Shown: in pieces, positions 16,957 to 24,907 of the stretch | How positions within the stretch are numbered: position 1 is the stretch's first letter | How the letters are laid out: each line of letters begins with the position of its first letter | Origin: CAIUMH01 sp963758555 | GTDB taxonomy: Bacteria; Actinomycetota; Acidimicrobiia; Acidimicrobiales; RAAP-2 | DNA length: 64,000 bases | Direction of reading: 5' to 3' | Assembly (NCBI GenBank): GCA_963758555.1 | Contig: CAVWVW010000003.1 | Location: 1,178,001 to 1,242,000 of the forward strand | Notes under the pieces: model-generated | What the model was told of the DNA's origin: nothing | Database searches by the model: none | Seen by the model: the letters and a program-made list of their open reading frames with translations, nothing else | Made by a program: the position numbers and the translations under genes

Positions 16957-17999
16957 CGATGGGTGGGCGAGTTCGTCGCCTCGCCCACGAGGTCATCGAG
17001 GAGCGTGAGAAATCCCACGGGCGGATCGATGAACAGATAGCGCGAGAGCGAGCCGGGGATCGTGTTGACCTCGTTGACGTAGAGCTCGTCATCGTTGGCC
17101 AAGAAGTCGATCCTGGCCACGCCGCGCAGGCCGATGGCGTCGGCCACCACGTGGGCGAGCGCTTCGATCTGGCGCTGTCGCTCGAGGCTCAAGCTGGCCG
17201 GCAGCTCACGCGGCGCGCTCGCCATGCCCTCGCCGCCGACGTACTTGTCGGTGTAACCGAGTATCTCGCCGCCCGGCCCCGTCGAGCGCAGCGGACGCTC
17301 CACGGCGCTCAGCTGGCGCTGGGGCCAGGTTCGGACGGCGATCTGGAGGTCGACCAGATCGGGTCGATACGGCTCGACCACGGCCCCCGCGCTCAGATGC
17401 CGGTTCGCCCCGAGCCGGGCTAGGGCCACCGGGAGGTCGGCCACGACGTCGATGCCGATCGAGGAGCCACCGAAGCGGGGCTTGACGATATAAGGACCAG
17501 GGAAGGACAGCTCGGTGGTCGCCATCGTCAGGAGCTGACGATCGAGACTCGGCGCGCCGACTGCCTTCATCGCTGCTCCAAAGGCCATCTTGTCCATGCC
17601 GAGCACTGCACCCGCCACCGTTGGTCCGCTGTAGGGGATCGAGGCGAGATCGAGCGCACCTTGCAAGGTCCCGTCCTCGCCGGGTCCGCCGTGGGTGCAG
17701 AGGATGACCGCGTCGATCTCGAGCACCTTCGGGCCCTTGCGTCGTCCACCCTCGACCATGAAGCCGCTCGGCTCACCGATCGACAGGCTGACTGGTGTCG
17801 CATCTTTGGGTGCGCCTTCGACGAAGGCACTGGCCTCGAGCGAAGCCTCGACCTCGACGAAGGTGCCGAGCTTGGTCCAGTAGAGAGCGACGACTCGGCG
17901 ACCTGCGCTCAGCAGCTCGTGCGCTGCCTGGAGGCCGGTGAGCACGCTGACGTCGTGCTCTGGCGACGGTCCACCGAAGAGGACAGCGACGTCTCCCAC
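16887..17999 (-). CDS. ddl: D-alanine--D-alanine ligase
   Basis: A 370-residue ATP-grasp enzyme that joins two D-Ala for the peptidoglycan stem. It has the N-terminal AVLFGGPSPEHDVSVLTG, HGGPGEDGTLQGALDLASIPYSG, YIVKPRFGGSSIGI, ARIDFLANDDELYVNEVNTIPG, and the C-terminal metal/ATP site. It is slightly longer than usual and has a divergent centre. The start is GTG 17999. It is the last gene of an operon with the MurF-like ligase 49 bases upstream and a hydrolase before that, consistent with supply of D-Ala-D-Ala to MurF. It could be a paralogue rather than the sole Ddl. Confidence 0.9.
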   Translation of the reverse strand: MGDVAVLFGGPSPEHDVSVLTGLQAAHELLSAGRRVVALYWTKLGTFVEVEASLEASAFVEGAPKDATPVSLSIGEPSGFMVEGGRRKGPKVLEIDAVILCTHGGPGEDGTLQGALDLASIPYSGPTVAGAVLGMDKMAFGAAMKAVGAPSLDRQLLTMATTELSFPGPYIVKPRFGGSSIGIDVVADLPVALARLGANRHLSAGAVVEPYRPDLVDLQIAVRTWPQRQLSAVERPLRSTGPGGEILGYTDKYVGGEGMASAPRELPASLSLERQRQIEALAHVVADAIGLRGVARIDFLANDDELYVNEVNTIPGSLSRYLFIDPPVGFLTLLDDLVGEATNSPTHRYSAAGADGLVLRGAASIAAKLA

Positions 18000-18048
18000 C
18001 TTGGCTCACGCTCCTTGAGCAGCACCCGGCGTGCCCGCTCGTCGAGGC

Positions 18049-19575
18049 CTAAGAGTAGTGGTCAGGCAGATCGTTCTCGTAGAGCACGGCGTCGCCCGAA
18101 CCCAGCTCCGCACGCACCCATGCCACCGCCTCATCTCTGGTTCGCAGCCTGACGATCTCGGCGGCGCTGCCCTCCAGGCCGGCGAGCAGCGGGCGAGCAT
18201 TGGTCTGGCCCACCACCACGACGACCTGTGCCACCGAGGCTGCCTGACGAGCAAATGCCTCGTTCGCCGGGCCTTGCTGAGCGCCCAGCTCGATCATGCC
18301 GGGGGTGACGACGACACGACGACCCTCGAGCGAGAGCGACTCGAGCACGCCCAGCGCTGCTCGCGCGCCGGCCGGGTTGGCGTTGAAGGTGTCATCGATG
18401 ACCGTGACGCCGCTCGGGGCGACAAAGATGCTCTGGCGATTCTCGACCGCCCGCAGCTCGCCCACACGAGTGGCGGCGCGATGAGGGTCGAGACCGAGAG
18501 CAAGCGCCACTCCGAGGGCGCAAGCAGCGTTCGTGGGCTGGACGCCCGACGGGGCCGCCACGGTGACGAGGTGCTCACCGCCGACGAAGATGCGCCAGCC
18601 CTCGTCTCCGGGCACGACGCCGACGTCGAGCGCTGCGGACGTGGCTGACGCCCGGACCACCTGGCGGGCTCCCTCGAGCTCATCGGCCAGTCGAGCGAGA
18701 CGCTCGTCATCAGCGTTGAGCACCACCACGCGGGCGCTGGTCGTGATCTCCGCCTTGGCCGCCAAGGTGACCTCCAGGGAACCGAAGCGCTCCAGGTGCA
18801 CGGGACCGATGGCGGTGAGCACGGCGATCTCGGGCGGGCACCACGAGACCATGTCGGCGATCTCACCAGGACCGTACGTGCCCATCTCGGCGATGAAGAC
18901 CTCCGTGCCGAGCGCGAGATGCTCGTTGATCGCCTTCGCCAGGCCCGCCCGATTGTTGAACGAACGGGGGCTTGGGACCACCGTCCGGTCGGAGCCGAGG
19001 AGGCTCGCGAGGTGGTTCTTGGTCGAGGTCTTCCCGTACGAGCCGGTGATGCCGACCACGGTGGGGTGGACCGAGCGAAGCCGCTTCGCAGCCTGATCGA
19101 TGAAGTGGGCGCCAAGGCGGTGCTCGAGTGGTGCGAGGAGGCCAGCGGCAAGATCCATGACCACAGGCAAGCCGAGGGCCACCACTGCCGCCATCCCGGC
19201 GCCCACACCGAAGAGTGCGCCGAGCCCGAGCGCGATGAGCTCGAGCACGGCGGTGACCGCCGCCAAGGTCTTGAGCCTCCTCGTCCACGCCAAAGGTGAG
19301 GTCCGGCCGCGGAGCGTCAAGCCCACGGGGCCCAAGATCGCCACCAGCGCGGTGAAGCACGCCGCCGCAGGCTCGACGAAGGAGACCACCGCGGCAGCGA
19401 GTCCCACCGCGACCAGGAGGACGTTCAGTGCCGACGAGCGCCACCAGCGAACCGCGAACCGCGTGGTTGAGCCGGCGAGGTAGTGCTCGCGCTGGATGAC
19501 GCGGAGCCACCTCAGCCCCGCGGGTATCGAGGCAACGATCCCTGCAGCGAAACCGAGCCAGGCCGCAGCGCTCAT
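18049..19575 (-). CDS. Membrane-anchored MurF-like Mur ligase
   Basis: 508 residues. The first 160 residues hold about four transmembrane helices (4-20, 50-70, 75-90 and 105-140), which the usual soluble MurF lacks. The Mur ligase part follows, with P-loop VGITGSYGKTSTKNHLA near 175-190, EMGTYGPGEIADM, the central HLERFG segment and the C-terminal VIDDTFNANPAG motif of MurF. MurF adds D-Ala-D-Ala to UDP-MurNAc-tripeptide, and Ddl downstream fits. The membrane fusion suggests work at the lipid I/II stage or a different amide ligation (inference). Its ATG overlaps the hydrolase stop by four bases. Confidence 0.85.
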   Translation of the reverse strand: MSAAAWLGFAAGIVASIPAGLRWLRVIQREHYLAGSTTRFAVRWWRSSALNVLLVAVGLAAAVVSFVEPAAACFTALVAILGPVGLTLRGRTSPLAWTRRLKTLAAVTAVLELIALGLGALFGVGAGMAAVVALGLPVVMDLAAGLLAPLEHRLGAHFIDQAAKRLRSVHPTVVGITGSYGKTSTKNHLASLLGSDRTVVPSPRSFNNRAGLAKAINEHLALGTEVFIAEMGTYGPGEIADMVSWCPPEIAVLTAIGPVHLERFGSLEVTLAAKAEITTSARVVVLNADDERLARLADELEGARQVVRASATSAALDVGVVPGDEGWRIFVGGEHLVTVAAPSGVQPTNAACALGVALALGLDPHRAATRVGELRAVENRQSIFVAPSGVTVIDDTFNANPAGARAALGVLESLSLEGRRVVVTPGMIELGAQQGPANEAFARQAASVAQVVVVVGQTNARPLLAGLEGSAAEIVRLRTRDEAVAWVRAELGSGDAVLYENDLPDHYS

Positions 19576-20330
19576 CGCACCAGCTCGCCGATTGCTTCCC
19601 TGAGGGCGTCAGGTGCTTGGGTGGGCACGAGGTGACCGACCCCACCGAGGACCATCAGCTCGGCCTCTCTCTGAGCGCCTCGGGCGGGGTTCTCGGTGAG
19701 GAGCTCGAGGGCTCGCTCGGCGATGGAGACGGGCACGTCATGGTCCTCGCTCCCCCACACCAGGCGGACGGGGCATCGAAGCCCTTTGAGCTCTTCTTCG
19801 AAGGACTCGTTGATGACGGTCACCAAGGTGTCCCTCATGACGCCGTGTGCTGCTCGATAGTCGGCAGAGCCGTGCTCGTTGCGAAAGGCCTCGAGTCGAG
19901 CTGCTGAGATGAGGCCCGCTCGCCGAAGCGCCTTGCGCCATCGGAGCGCACGAGAAGGACGCGGTCGGTCCAGTCTCTGAAGGACAGGCGCTCCGACGAG
20001 CACCAGGCCAGCGACGAGCTCTGGGCGACGAGCCGCTACGCGCAGCGCCACTCGCCCGCCGTGAGAGTGGCCGACCAGGACGACGCCGTCAGGTGCCTCG
20101 TCCAGCATCGGCTCGACGAGGCGTGCGTAGTCGTCGCTCGAGAGCCGAGTGGTCGGCTCTGGGGTCGCACCGAAGCCTGGGAGATCGATCGCCACGCTTG
20201 GCAGGCCGTCGATGAGGACACGATCGAAGTCTCGATGGGTCCGTCCCCAGCCGTGCAAGGCGAGGACCTTGAGAGGGGGTGGACCGGTTCGCTCACCGAA
20301 GAGCGTCCCGTCCACGAAGCTGCTCAGCAC
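19572..20330 (-). CDS. Alpha/beta hydrolase
   Basis: A 252-residue serine hydrolase. It has HGWGRTHRDFD near the oxyanion loop, the nucleophile elbow GHSHGG (Ser near residue 89), an acidic residue in WGSEDHDVPV and the catalytic His in GVGHLVPTQ. The lid region is short. It begins the operon hydrolase - MurF-like - ddl, with a four-base ATGA overlap into the ligase, so a role in cell-wall precursor metabolism or editing is plausible, but the substrate is unknown. Confidence 0.85.
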   Translation of the reverse strand: MLSSFVDGTLFGERTGPPPLKVLALHGWGRTHRDFDRVLIDGLPSVAIDLPGFGATPEPTTRLSSDDYARLVEPMLDEAPDGVVLVGHSHGGRVALRVAARRPELVAGLVLVGAPVLQRLDRPRPSRALRWRKALRRAGLISAARLEAFRNEHGSADYRAAHGVMRDTLVTVINESFEEELKGLRCPVRLVWGSEDHDVPVSIAERALELLTENPARGAQREAELMVLGGVGHLVPTQAPDALREAIGELVR

Positions 20331-20424
20331 GGCAGTGGTGTCGTCAAGAGGCTGGGCATGGGACCGCAGCCACCCTACCGAGCGGTCCGGCCAACCCTCG
20401 GCGATGCCACCAGAGGTCGCTGGC

Positions 20425-20430
20425 TACGGT
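20425..20430 (+). promoter_or_regulatory. -10 element of the UvrD-like helicase gene
   Basis: TACGGT, 7 bases before ATG 20438; it selects this ATG over upstream in-frame codons. Confidence 0.5.
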
Positions 20431-20437
20431 GGCGACC

Positions 20438-22039
20438 ATGGAGCCCGGCTCGCCTCAAGCGCACGACCCATACGCCCGGCTCACACCCCGCCAGCACGAG
20501 GCCGTCTTCGCTCCCGAGAGCCGTCTCGCCGTCTACGCCGGCGCAGGAGCTGGCAAGACAAGGGTCTTGACGCTCCGGGCGCTGCGATTGATCGACGACG
20601 GAGCCGATCCGTCGCACCTTCTCGTGGTGACCTTCTCACGCAAAGCGGCCCAGGAGCTCCGTCGGCGCCTCTGGTCTCTCGGCGTCGAAGGCGTGCGGGC
20701 TGGCACGTTCCACGCCACGGCGCTCGAGCTCCTCGAGGTCAGTCGAGCCGAGCAGGGGCTGGCCCCGGCCAAGCTCATCACCGATCGCCGGCGGGCGCTC
20801 GAGAGGGTGGCGGCCTCGATGAACGGGGCACCGTCGATCAACGTGGGCTCGATCGACACCGAGATCACCTGGGCCAAGGCCCGCCAGCTCAGCCCGGAGG
20901 AGTACCTCCGCCTCGCCACCTCCTCCCGGCGTCGTGTTCGAGGCGGCGTCGAGCTCGCCGCGTCGATCTATGAGCGCTACGAAGCCGTCAAGCGCCGCCA
21001 GAGCCTCTTCGACTTCGACGACTTGATCATGGCGGCGACCGAGGCGCTCCACGAGCCCGCCTTCGCCGAGGCCATCCACTGGCGGAGCCGCCACGTGATG
21101 ATCGACGAGTTCCAAGACGTGAGCCCCTCGCAGTTCTCGCTGGTCGAGGCCCTGCTCACGCCGGCTACCTCGCTCTTCGTGGTCGGTGATCCCAACCAGT
21201 CCGTCTACGGCTTCAACGGCGCTGATCCAAGCTTGCTCAGGACCATCGAGGCTCGCATCGATGGCACACGGGTCATCGAGCTGGACACCAACCATCGCTC
21301 CACGCCCGAGATCGTGAGCGCTGCGGTGATGGTGCTGCCCCCCGTCGATCGTCGTCCGACGAGCGCCACCAGCCAAGGCGGTGCTGCGCCGACGGTCGTC
21401 ATGCTGCGCGACGACGAGGCCGAAGCCCAGTACGTCGTTCGAGCGCTCGAGGCGCTGAAGGGGCCAGGGGGACGCTGGCGCTCGATCGCCATCTTGGCGA
21501 GAACCAACGCACAGCTCGATCGCCTCGCTCGAGCGCTTGACGCTCGGGACATCCCCTCTGAGCACCTCGCGGGCGACTTCGGACGAGTGAGCGACCCTCG
21601 CTCGAGCCCTGCTCCGGGTTCTCGACGCCCTGAGGGCGACCGGCGCCAAGACGCCGTCGCGCTCGCCACCTTTCACCGCGCGAAGGGCCTTGAGTGGCCC
21701 TCAGTCTTCGTGATCGGCGCCAGTGAGGGCTTCGTCCCCCACGTCGGCGCGACCGACGAGGACGCGCTCGACGAAGAACGCCGACTCCTCTACGTCGCTC
21801 TCACCAGAGCCGAACGGAACCTGACGGTGACTTGGGCCGAGCGACGCGAGGCCGACGAGCCTTCGGCGGCGCCGCGTCGGCAGCGGTCACGCTTCCTGGC
21901 CGATTTCACTGAACACCTCGACGAGCGCCAAGCATCCAGCGTGCCGATCTCCTCAAGACGGGCCACCTCTCGGGTCAGCGCCATACGAGCCCAGCTCGAA
22001 GAACGCCTGGCACGGCACCGAGCACCCGGCGAGGGGTGA
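20438..22039 (+). CDS. UvrD/PcrA-like superfamily 1 DNA helicase (short form)
   Basis: A 533-residue SF1A helicase. It has the Q-motif LTPRQHEAVFA, Walker A AGAGAGKTRVL, Walker B MIDEFQDVSP, GDPNQSVYGFNGAD (motif III), TNHRSTPEIV (motif IV), ATFHRAKGLEWPSVFV (motif V) and LLYVALTRAERNL (motif VI). It is much shorter than UvrD (about 720) because domain 2B is reduced. Between about residues 382 and 405 the frame reads a Pro/Arg-rich stretch, whereas the +1 frame reads a helical ATLARALLRVLDALR, so two compensating indels may distort this segment. It unwinds DNA during repair. Confidence 0.87.
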   Translation: MEPGSPQAHDPYARLTPRQHEAVFAPESRLAVYAGAGAGKTRVLTLRALRLIDDGADPSHLLVVTFSRKAAQELRRRLWSLGVEGVRAGTFHATALELLEVSRAEQGLAPAKLITDRRRALERVAASMNGAPSINVGSIDTEITWAKARQLSPEEYLRLATSSRRRVRGGVELAASIYERYEAVKRRQSLFDFDDLIMAATEALHEPAFAEAIHWRSRHVMIDEFQDVSPSQFSLVEALLTPATSLFVVGDPNQSVYGFNGADPSLLRTIEARIDGTRVIELDTNHRSTPEIVSAAVMVLPPVDRRPTSATSQGGAAPTVVMLRDDEAEAQYVVRALEALKGPGGRWRSIAILARTNAQLDRLARALDARDIPSEHLAGDFGRVSDPRSSPAPGSRRPEGDRRQDAVALATFHRAKGLEWPSVFVIGASEGFVPHVGATDEDALDEERRLLYVALTRAERNLTVTWAERREADEPSAAPRRQRSRFLADFTEHLDERQASSVPISSRRATSRVSAIRAQLEERLARHRAPGEG

Positions 22040-22047
22040 CGACGCCC

Positions 22048-22812
22048 TCAGGCGAAATCGACCACGACCGGCGCATGATCGGAGGGCTTGGTCCCCTTGC
22101 GAGCGTCTCGGTCGACGAAAGCCCCGGTGACGCGCTCGGCGAGCGGAACGGAGACGAGGGCGAGGTCGATGCGCATCCCGTGCCCTCGGTGGAAGGCGCC
22201 GTCTCGATAGTCCCACCACGAGAACACACCACCATCAGGATGGAAGCGGCGAAAGACGTCTTCATAGCCGACACCTTCAAGCGCTCTGATCGCTGCACGC
22301 TCGGGCTCGCTCACGTGGGTCATGCCCTCGAGCGCCTCGACGTCCCAGACATCGTCATCAAAGGGAGCCACGTTGAAGTCCCCGAGGACGGCGACGTCAC
22401 CGGAGGTCGCCAGTGAACCGAGCACCTCTCGCAGCCTGGCGAGCCAGCGCAGCTTGGCCGCGTAGTGCTCGGACTCCAAGGAGCGGCCATTGGGCACGTA
22501 GGCGCTGAAGACCCGAGTGCCGCCGCACGTGGCACCGATCAAGCGCGCACCGAGCTCGTCCTCCTCGGAGCCGAAGCCGACCTGGACGTCCTCAAGGCCC
22601 ACGCGGCTGAGCAGGGCCACGCCGTTCCATCGCCCCTCGCCGTGATGCGCAGCTTCGTAGCCCAGCTCGGTGAAGGCCTCATGATCGAAGGCAGCGTCGG
22701 TCTGCTTGGTCTCTTGAAGGCAGAGCACATCGGGCTCATGAAGACCGAGCCACTCAGTGACGCGAGGCAGGCGCACGTTGAGCGAGTTCACGTTCCACGT
22801 GGCGAGGCGCAT
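22048..22812 (-). CDS. xthA: Exodeoxyribonuclease III (AP endonuclease family)
   Basis: A 254-residue member of the ExoIII/APE1 family, which removes 3' blocking groups and cuts at abasic sites. Motifs: ATWNVNSLNVR (N), QETKQTD (E), VLGDFNVAPFDDDVWD (DxN), RIDLALVS and KPSDHAPVVVDF (SDH). Length matches the bacterial enzyme. Its ATG shares one base with the fabZ stop codon (TGATG), so it is translated with fabZ. Confidence 0.93.
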   Translation of the reverse strand: MRLATWNVNSLNVRLPRVTEWLGLHEPDVLCLQETKQTDAAFDHEAFTELGYEAAHHGEGRWNGVALLSRVGLEDVQVGFGSEEDELGARLIGATCGGTRVFSAYVPNGRSLESEHYAAKLRWLARLREVLGSLATSGDVAVLGDFNVAPFDDDVWDVEALEGMTHVSEPERAAIRALEGVGYEDVFRRFHPDGGVFSWWDYRDGAFHRGHGMRIDLALVSVPLAERVTGAFVDRDARKGTKPSDHAPVVVDFA

Positions 22813-23237
22813 CAGCCCACCTCGGCGTCGACGATCACGAAGAGGAGCTGCGCCTCACAGGCGACCTTGCCGTCGACCGTGGCGCGGCCAGTCCCTTTGC
22901 CGGCCCGGGCCGAGAGCTGCGTGACCTCGAGGTGGAGCTCCAAGGAGTCGCCAGGAATCACCTGCCGACGAAACCGAGCTCGCTCGACACCGCCGAAGAG
23001 AGGGAGCTTGCCTCGGTAGCGTTCATCAGCCAAGACCGCCGTCGCCCCCACCTGGGCCAGGGATTCGACCATGAGGACGCCAGGCAGTGTCGGTCGCCCG
23101 GGGAAGTGCCCGGCGAAGAACCACTCGTCTCCGCTCAAGTGCCACACCCCTCGAGCGCTCTCGCCCGCTACGAGCTCGGTGATCTCGTCGACGAGCAGGA
23201 ACGGAGGCCGATGCGGCAAGTACTCAGTTGGATCCAT
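22812..23237 (-). CDS. fabZ: 3-hydroxyacyl-ACP dehydratase FabZ-like
   Basis: A 141-residue hot-dog enzyme. It has LPHRPPFLLVDEI at the N-terminus, and the active-site signature GHFPGRPTLPGVLMVESLAQ with the catalytic His and Glu. FabZ dehydrates 3-hydroxyacyl-ACP in type II fatty acid synthesis. No other fab gene is nearby. It overlaps the end of the NYN-protein gene by 14 bases and is coupled to xthA. Confidence 0.88.
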   Translation of the reverse strand: MDPTEYLPHRPPFLLVDEITELVAGESARGVWHLSGDEWFFAGHFPGRPTLPGVLMVESLAQVGATAVLADERYRGKLPLFGGVERARFRRQVIPGDSLELHLEVTQLSARAGKGTGRATVDGKVACEAQLLFVIVDAEVG

Positions 23238-24862
23238 CGGTCGCCTTCATCTTGGGCGTGGCCCGCGCTGCCTTCGTGACCTGGCTGGCCTTCGTGGCTC
23301 GGGTGGCCTTCGTTGCCTTGGTCGACTTTGCGGCCTTCGACGACTGAGCCGTCTTGCGCGCCGTCGCCTTGGCAGGAACGGCCGACTTCGTGGGCACCGG
23401 TGCCTTCGATGCCTTGGTCGCTCGCGTCGACTTGGCGGTCTCGACGGTCGTGGTAGCTCGCTTGCTAGCCGAGGACCGAGAGCGACGAGCACGCTTGGGA
23501 GCCGACGTCGGCTCATCGGCCGAGCTCACAGGAGCCTCCGCCACCTGGTCGAGAACCAACCGAAGCTCGGCGACGCGACTTGCCGCATCGATCGACAGGA
23601 CCTCAAAGCGATAGCGCTCGCCCTTGCGCACAGCGTCACGGGCTCTCGTCGGCGGTGGGTTCCCGAGGTGAAGGGTGCGTACGTAGCAGTGGAAGGAGCG
23701 ATCCGAGCTGAGAGGCACCTCGACCATGGCGCCGTGGCTCGTGAAGGACGACACGACGCCGTCGACGATCGACCCCACGCTGTGGGTGGCGAGGAACGTC
23801 ACGAGATCGAGCGGTTCGTTGGCGAGGGACGACGCAGCCTTCTCAAGCGGCGGCGTCGGTGACTCGACTGCACCCTGGTCGCCCGCGCCCGAGCGCCGCC
23901 TCCGGCGACGACGCTTGGTAGGGGCATCGCCTTCGTCAGTGCCGGCTGCCTCCACTTGAGCGAGCACGCGTGACGTGGTCTCCGCCCTGGCCGAGGCTCT
24001 CTGTGCTGCTTGCCGGAGTCGGTCAGCGTCGCCGGCGGTCAGCGGCGTGGCCGGCGAGGCGACCTTGATGCCCGCGCTGGTAGCGAGCTCCTTGAGTGCC
24101 TTGAGCTCGAGGTCCAGCTCGTCGAGCAGCTCGCTGGCCTTGATCTTCCGATCGGCATGAGCAGCTCTGATCTTCGCCGCGCCGTCGGGATCGATCGAAG
24201 ACGAGTGGCTCTTGGCTTCGACCCCCTGTTGCTTGGCCAAGGCCAGCACCTGCTTGTTGTCGAGGCCGAGCTGCTTGGCGAGCTCGTAGACCCTGATGTT
24301 CTTGAGCACCGGTGCGACAGGCGCCGACGGCGTCAAGGTGTCCCCGAGCTTCGGGCTCGTGCCATCAGGTCGTGTCACGGAGAGCTTCTTGACCGGACCG
24401 GCTCGCTTGGCTGACGCCTTGGTCGCAGCGCGGCTCTTTGGTCCTCGTACGGGGTTCCGAGGCGTGAAGATCCATCCCACGCCGGGCACAGGTTTGCCTC
24501 CGATGAGCCGACCCTCGTCGAAGAGCCACGGGTGCTCCCCGTGGAACTCTTGGAACGAGTCGTTGGAGAGCACGATGGCGCCCATCTTCTTGGCGATCAG
24601 CAAGATGAACGCGTCGCCCCGGCCCACCGCACCCGCCGGGTGGCGCGGTCAGCTCGCCGTTGAGCTCTTTGGCCTTGAAGCGCTCGCGGTCCCTCTCGTC
24701 GATGCGGTGCTCGAAGGTGGCGTCGACGACCACGATCAGCTCAGCATCAGGATGCTCTGCTTCGTAGCCAGCGATCGCCTCTTCGAGCTGCGACAAGCTC
24801 GGGAGCGTGCGCCCTTCAGTAGCGAGATTGGAGCCGTCAACAACGACGTGGGAGGGAGCCAT
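23224..24862 (-). pseudogene. NYN-type RNase / IF2_N / S1-like / AKP-tail composite protein, frameshifted
   Basis: One protein of about 545 residues spread over two frames. From ATG 24862 (AGGAAC upstream): VVVDGSNLATEG, ELIVVVDATFEHRID and LNGELTAPPGG. After a one-base shift at 24630-24645, GRGDAFILLIAKKMG and IVLSNDSFQEFHGEHPWLF follow. These give the acidic residues of an NYN/Zc3h12a-like ribonuclease. Next comes an IF2_N-type module (RVYELAKQLGLDNKQVLALA, ending in AKIRAAH), a coiled stretch, an S1/OB-like region (GSIVDGVVSSFTSHGAMVEV) and an Ala/Lys/Thr-rich histone-like tail. It probably acts on RNA near the ribosome (inference). It overlaps fabZ by 14 bases. Confidence 0.75.
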
Positions 24863-24907
24863 GTTCCTGCTCAGTCAATCACCCGCGAGGGGTCGGGAGA
24901 GGGAACC

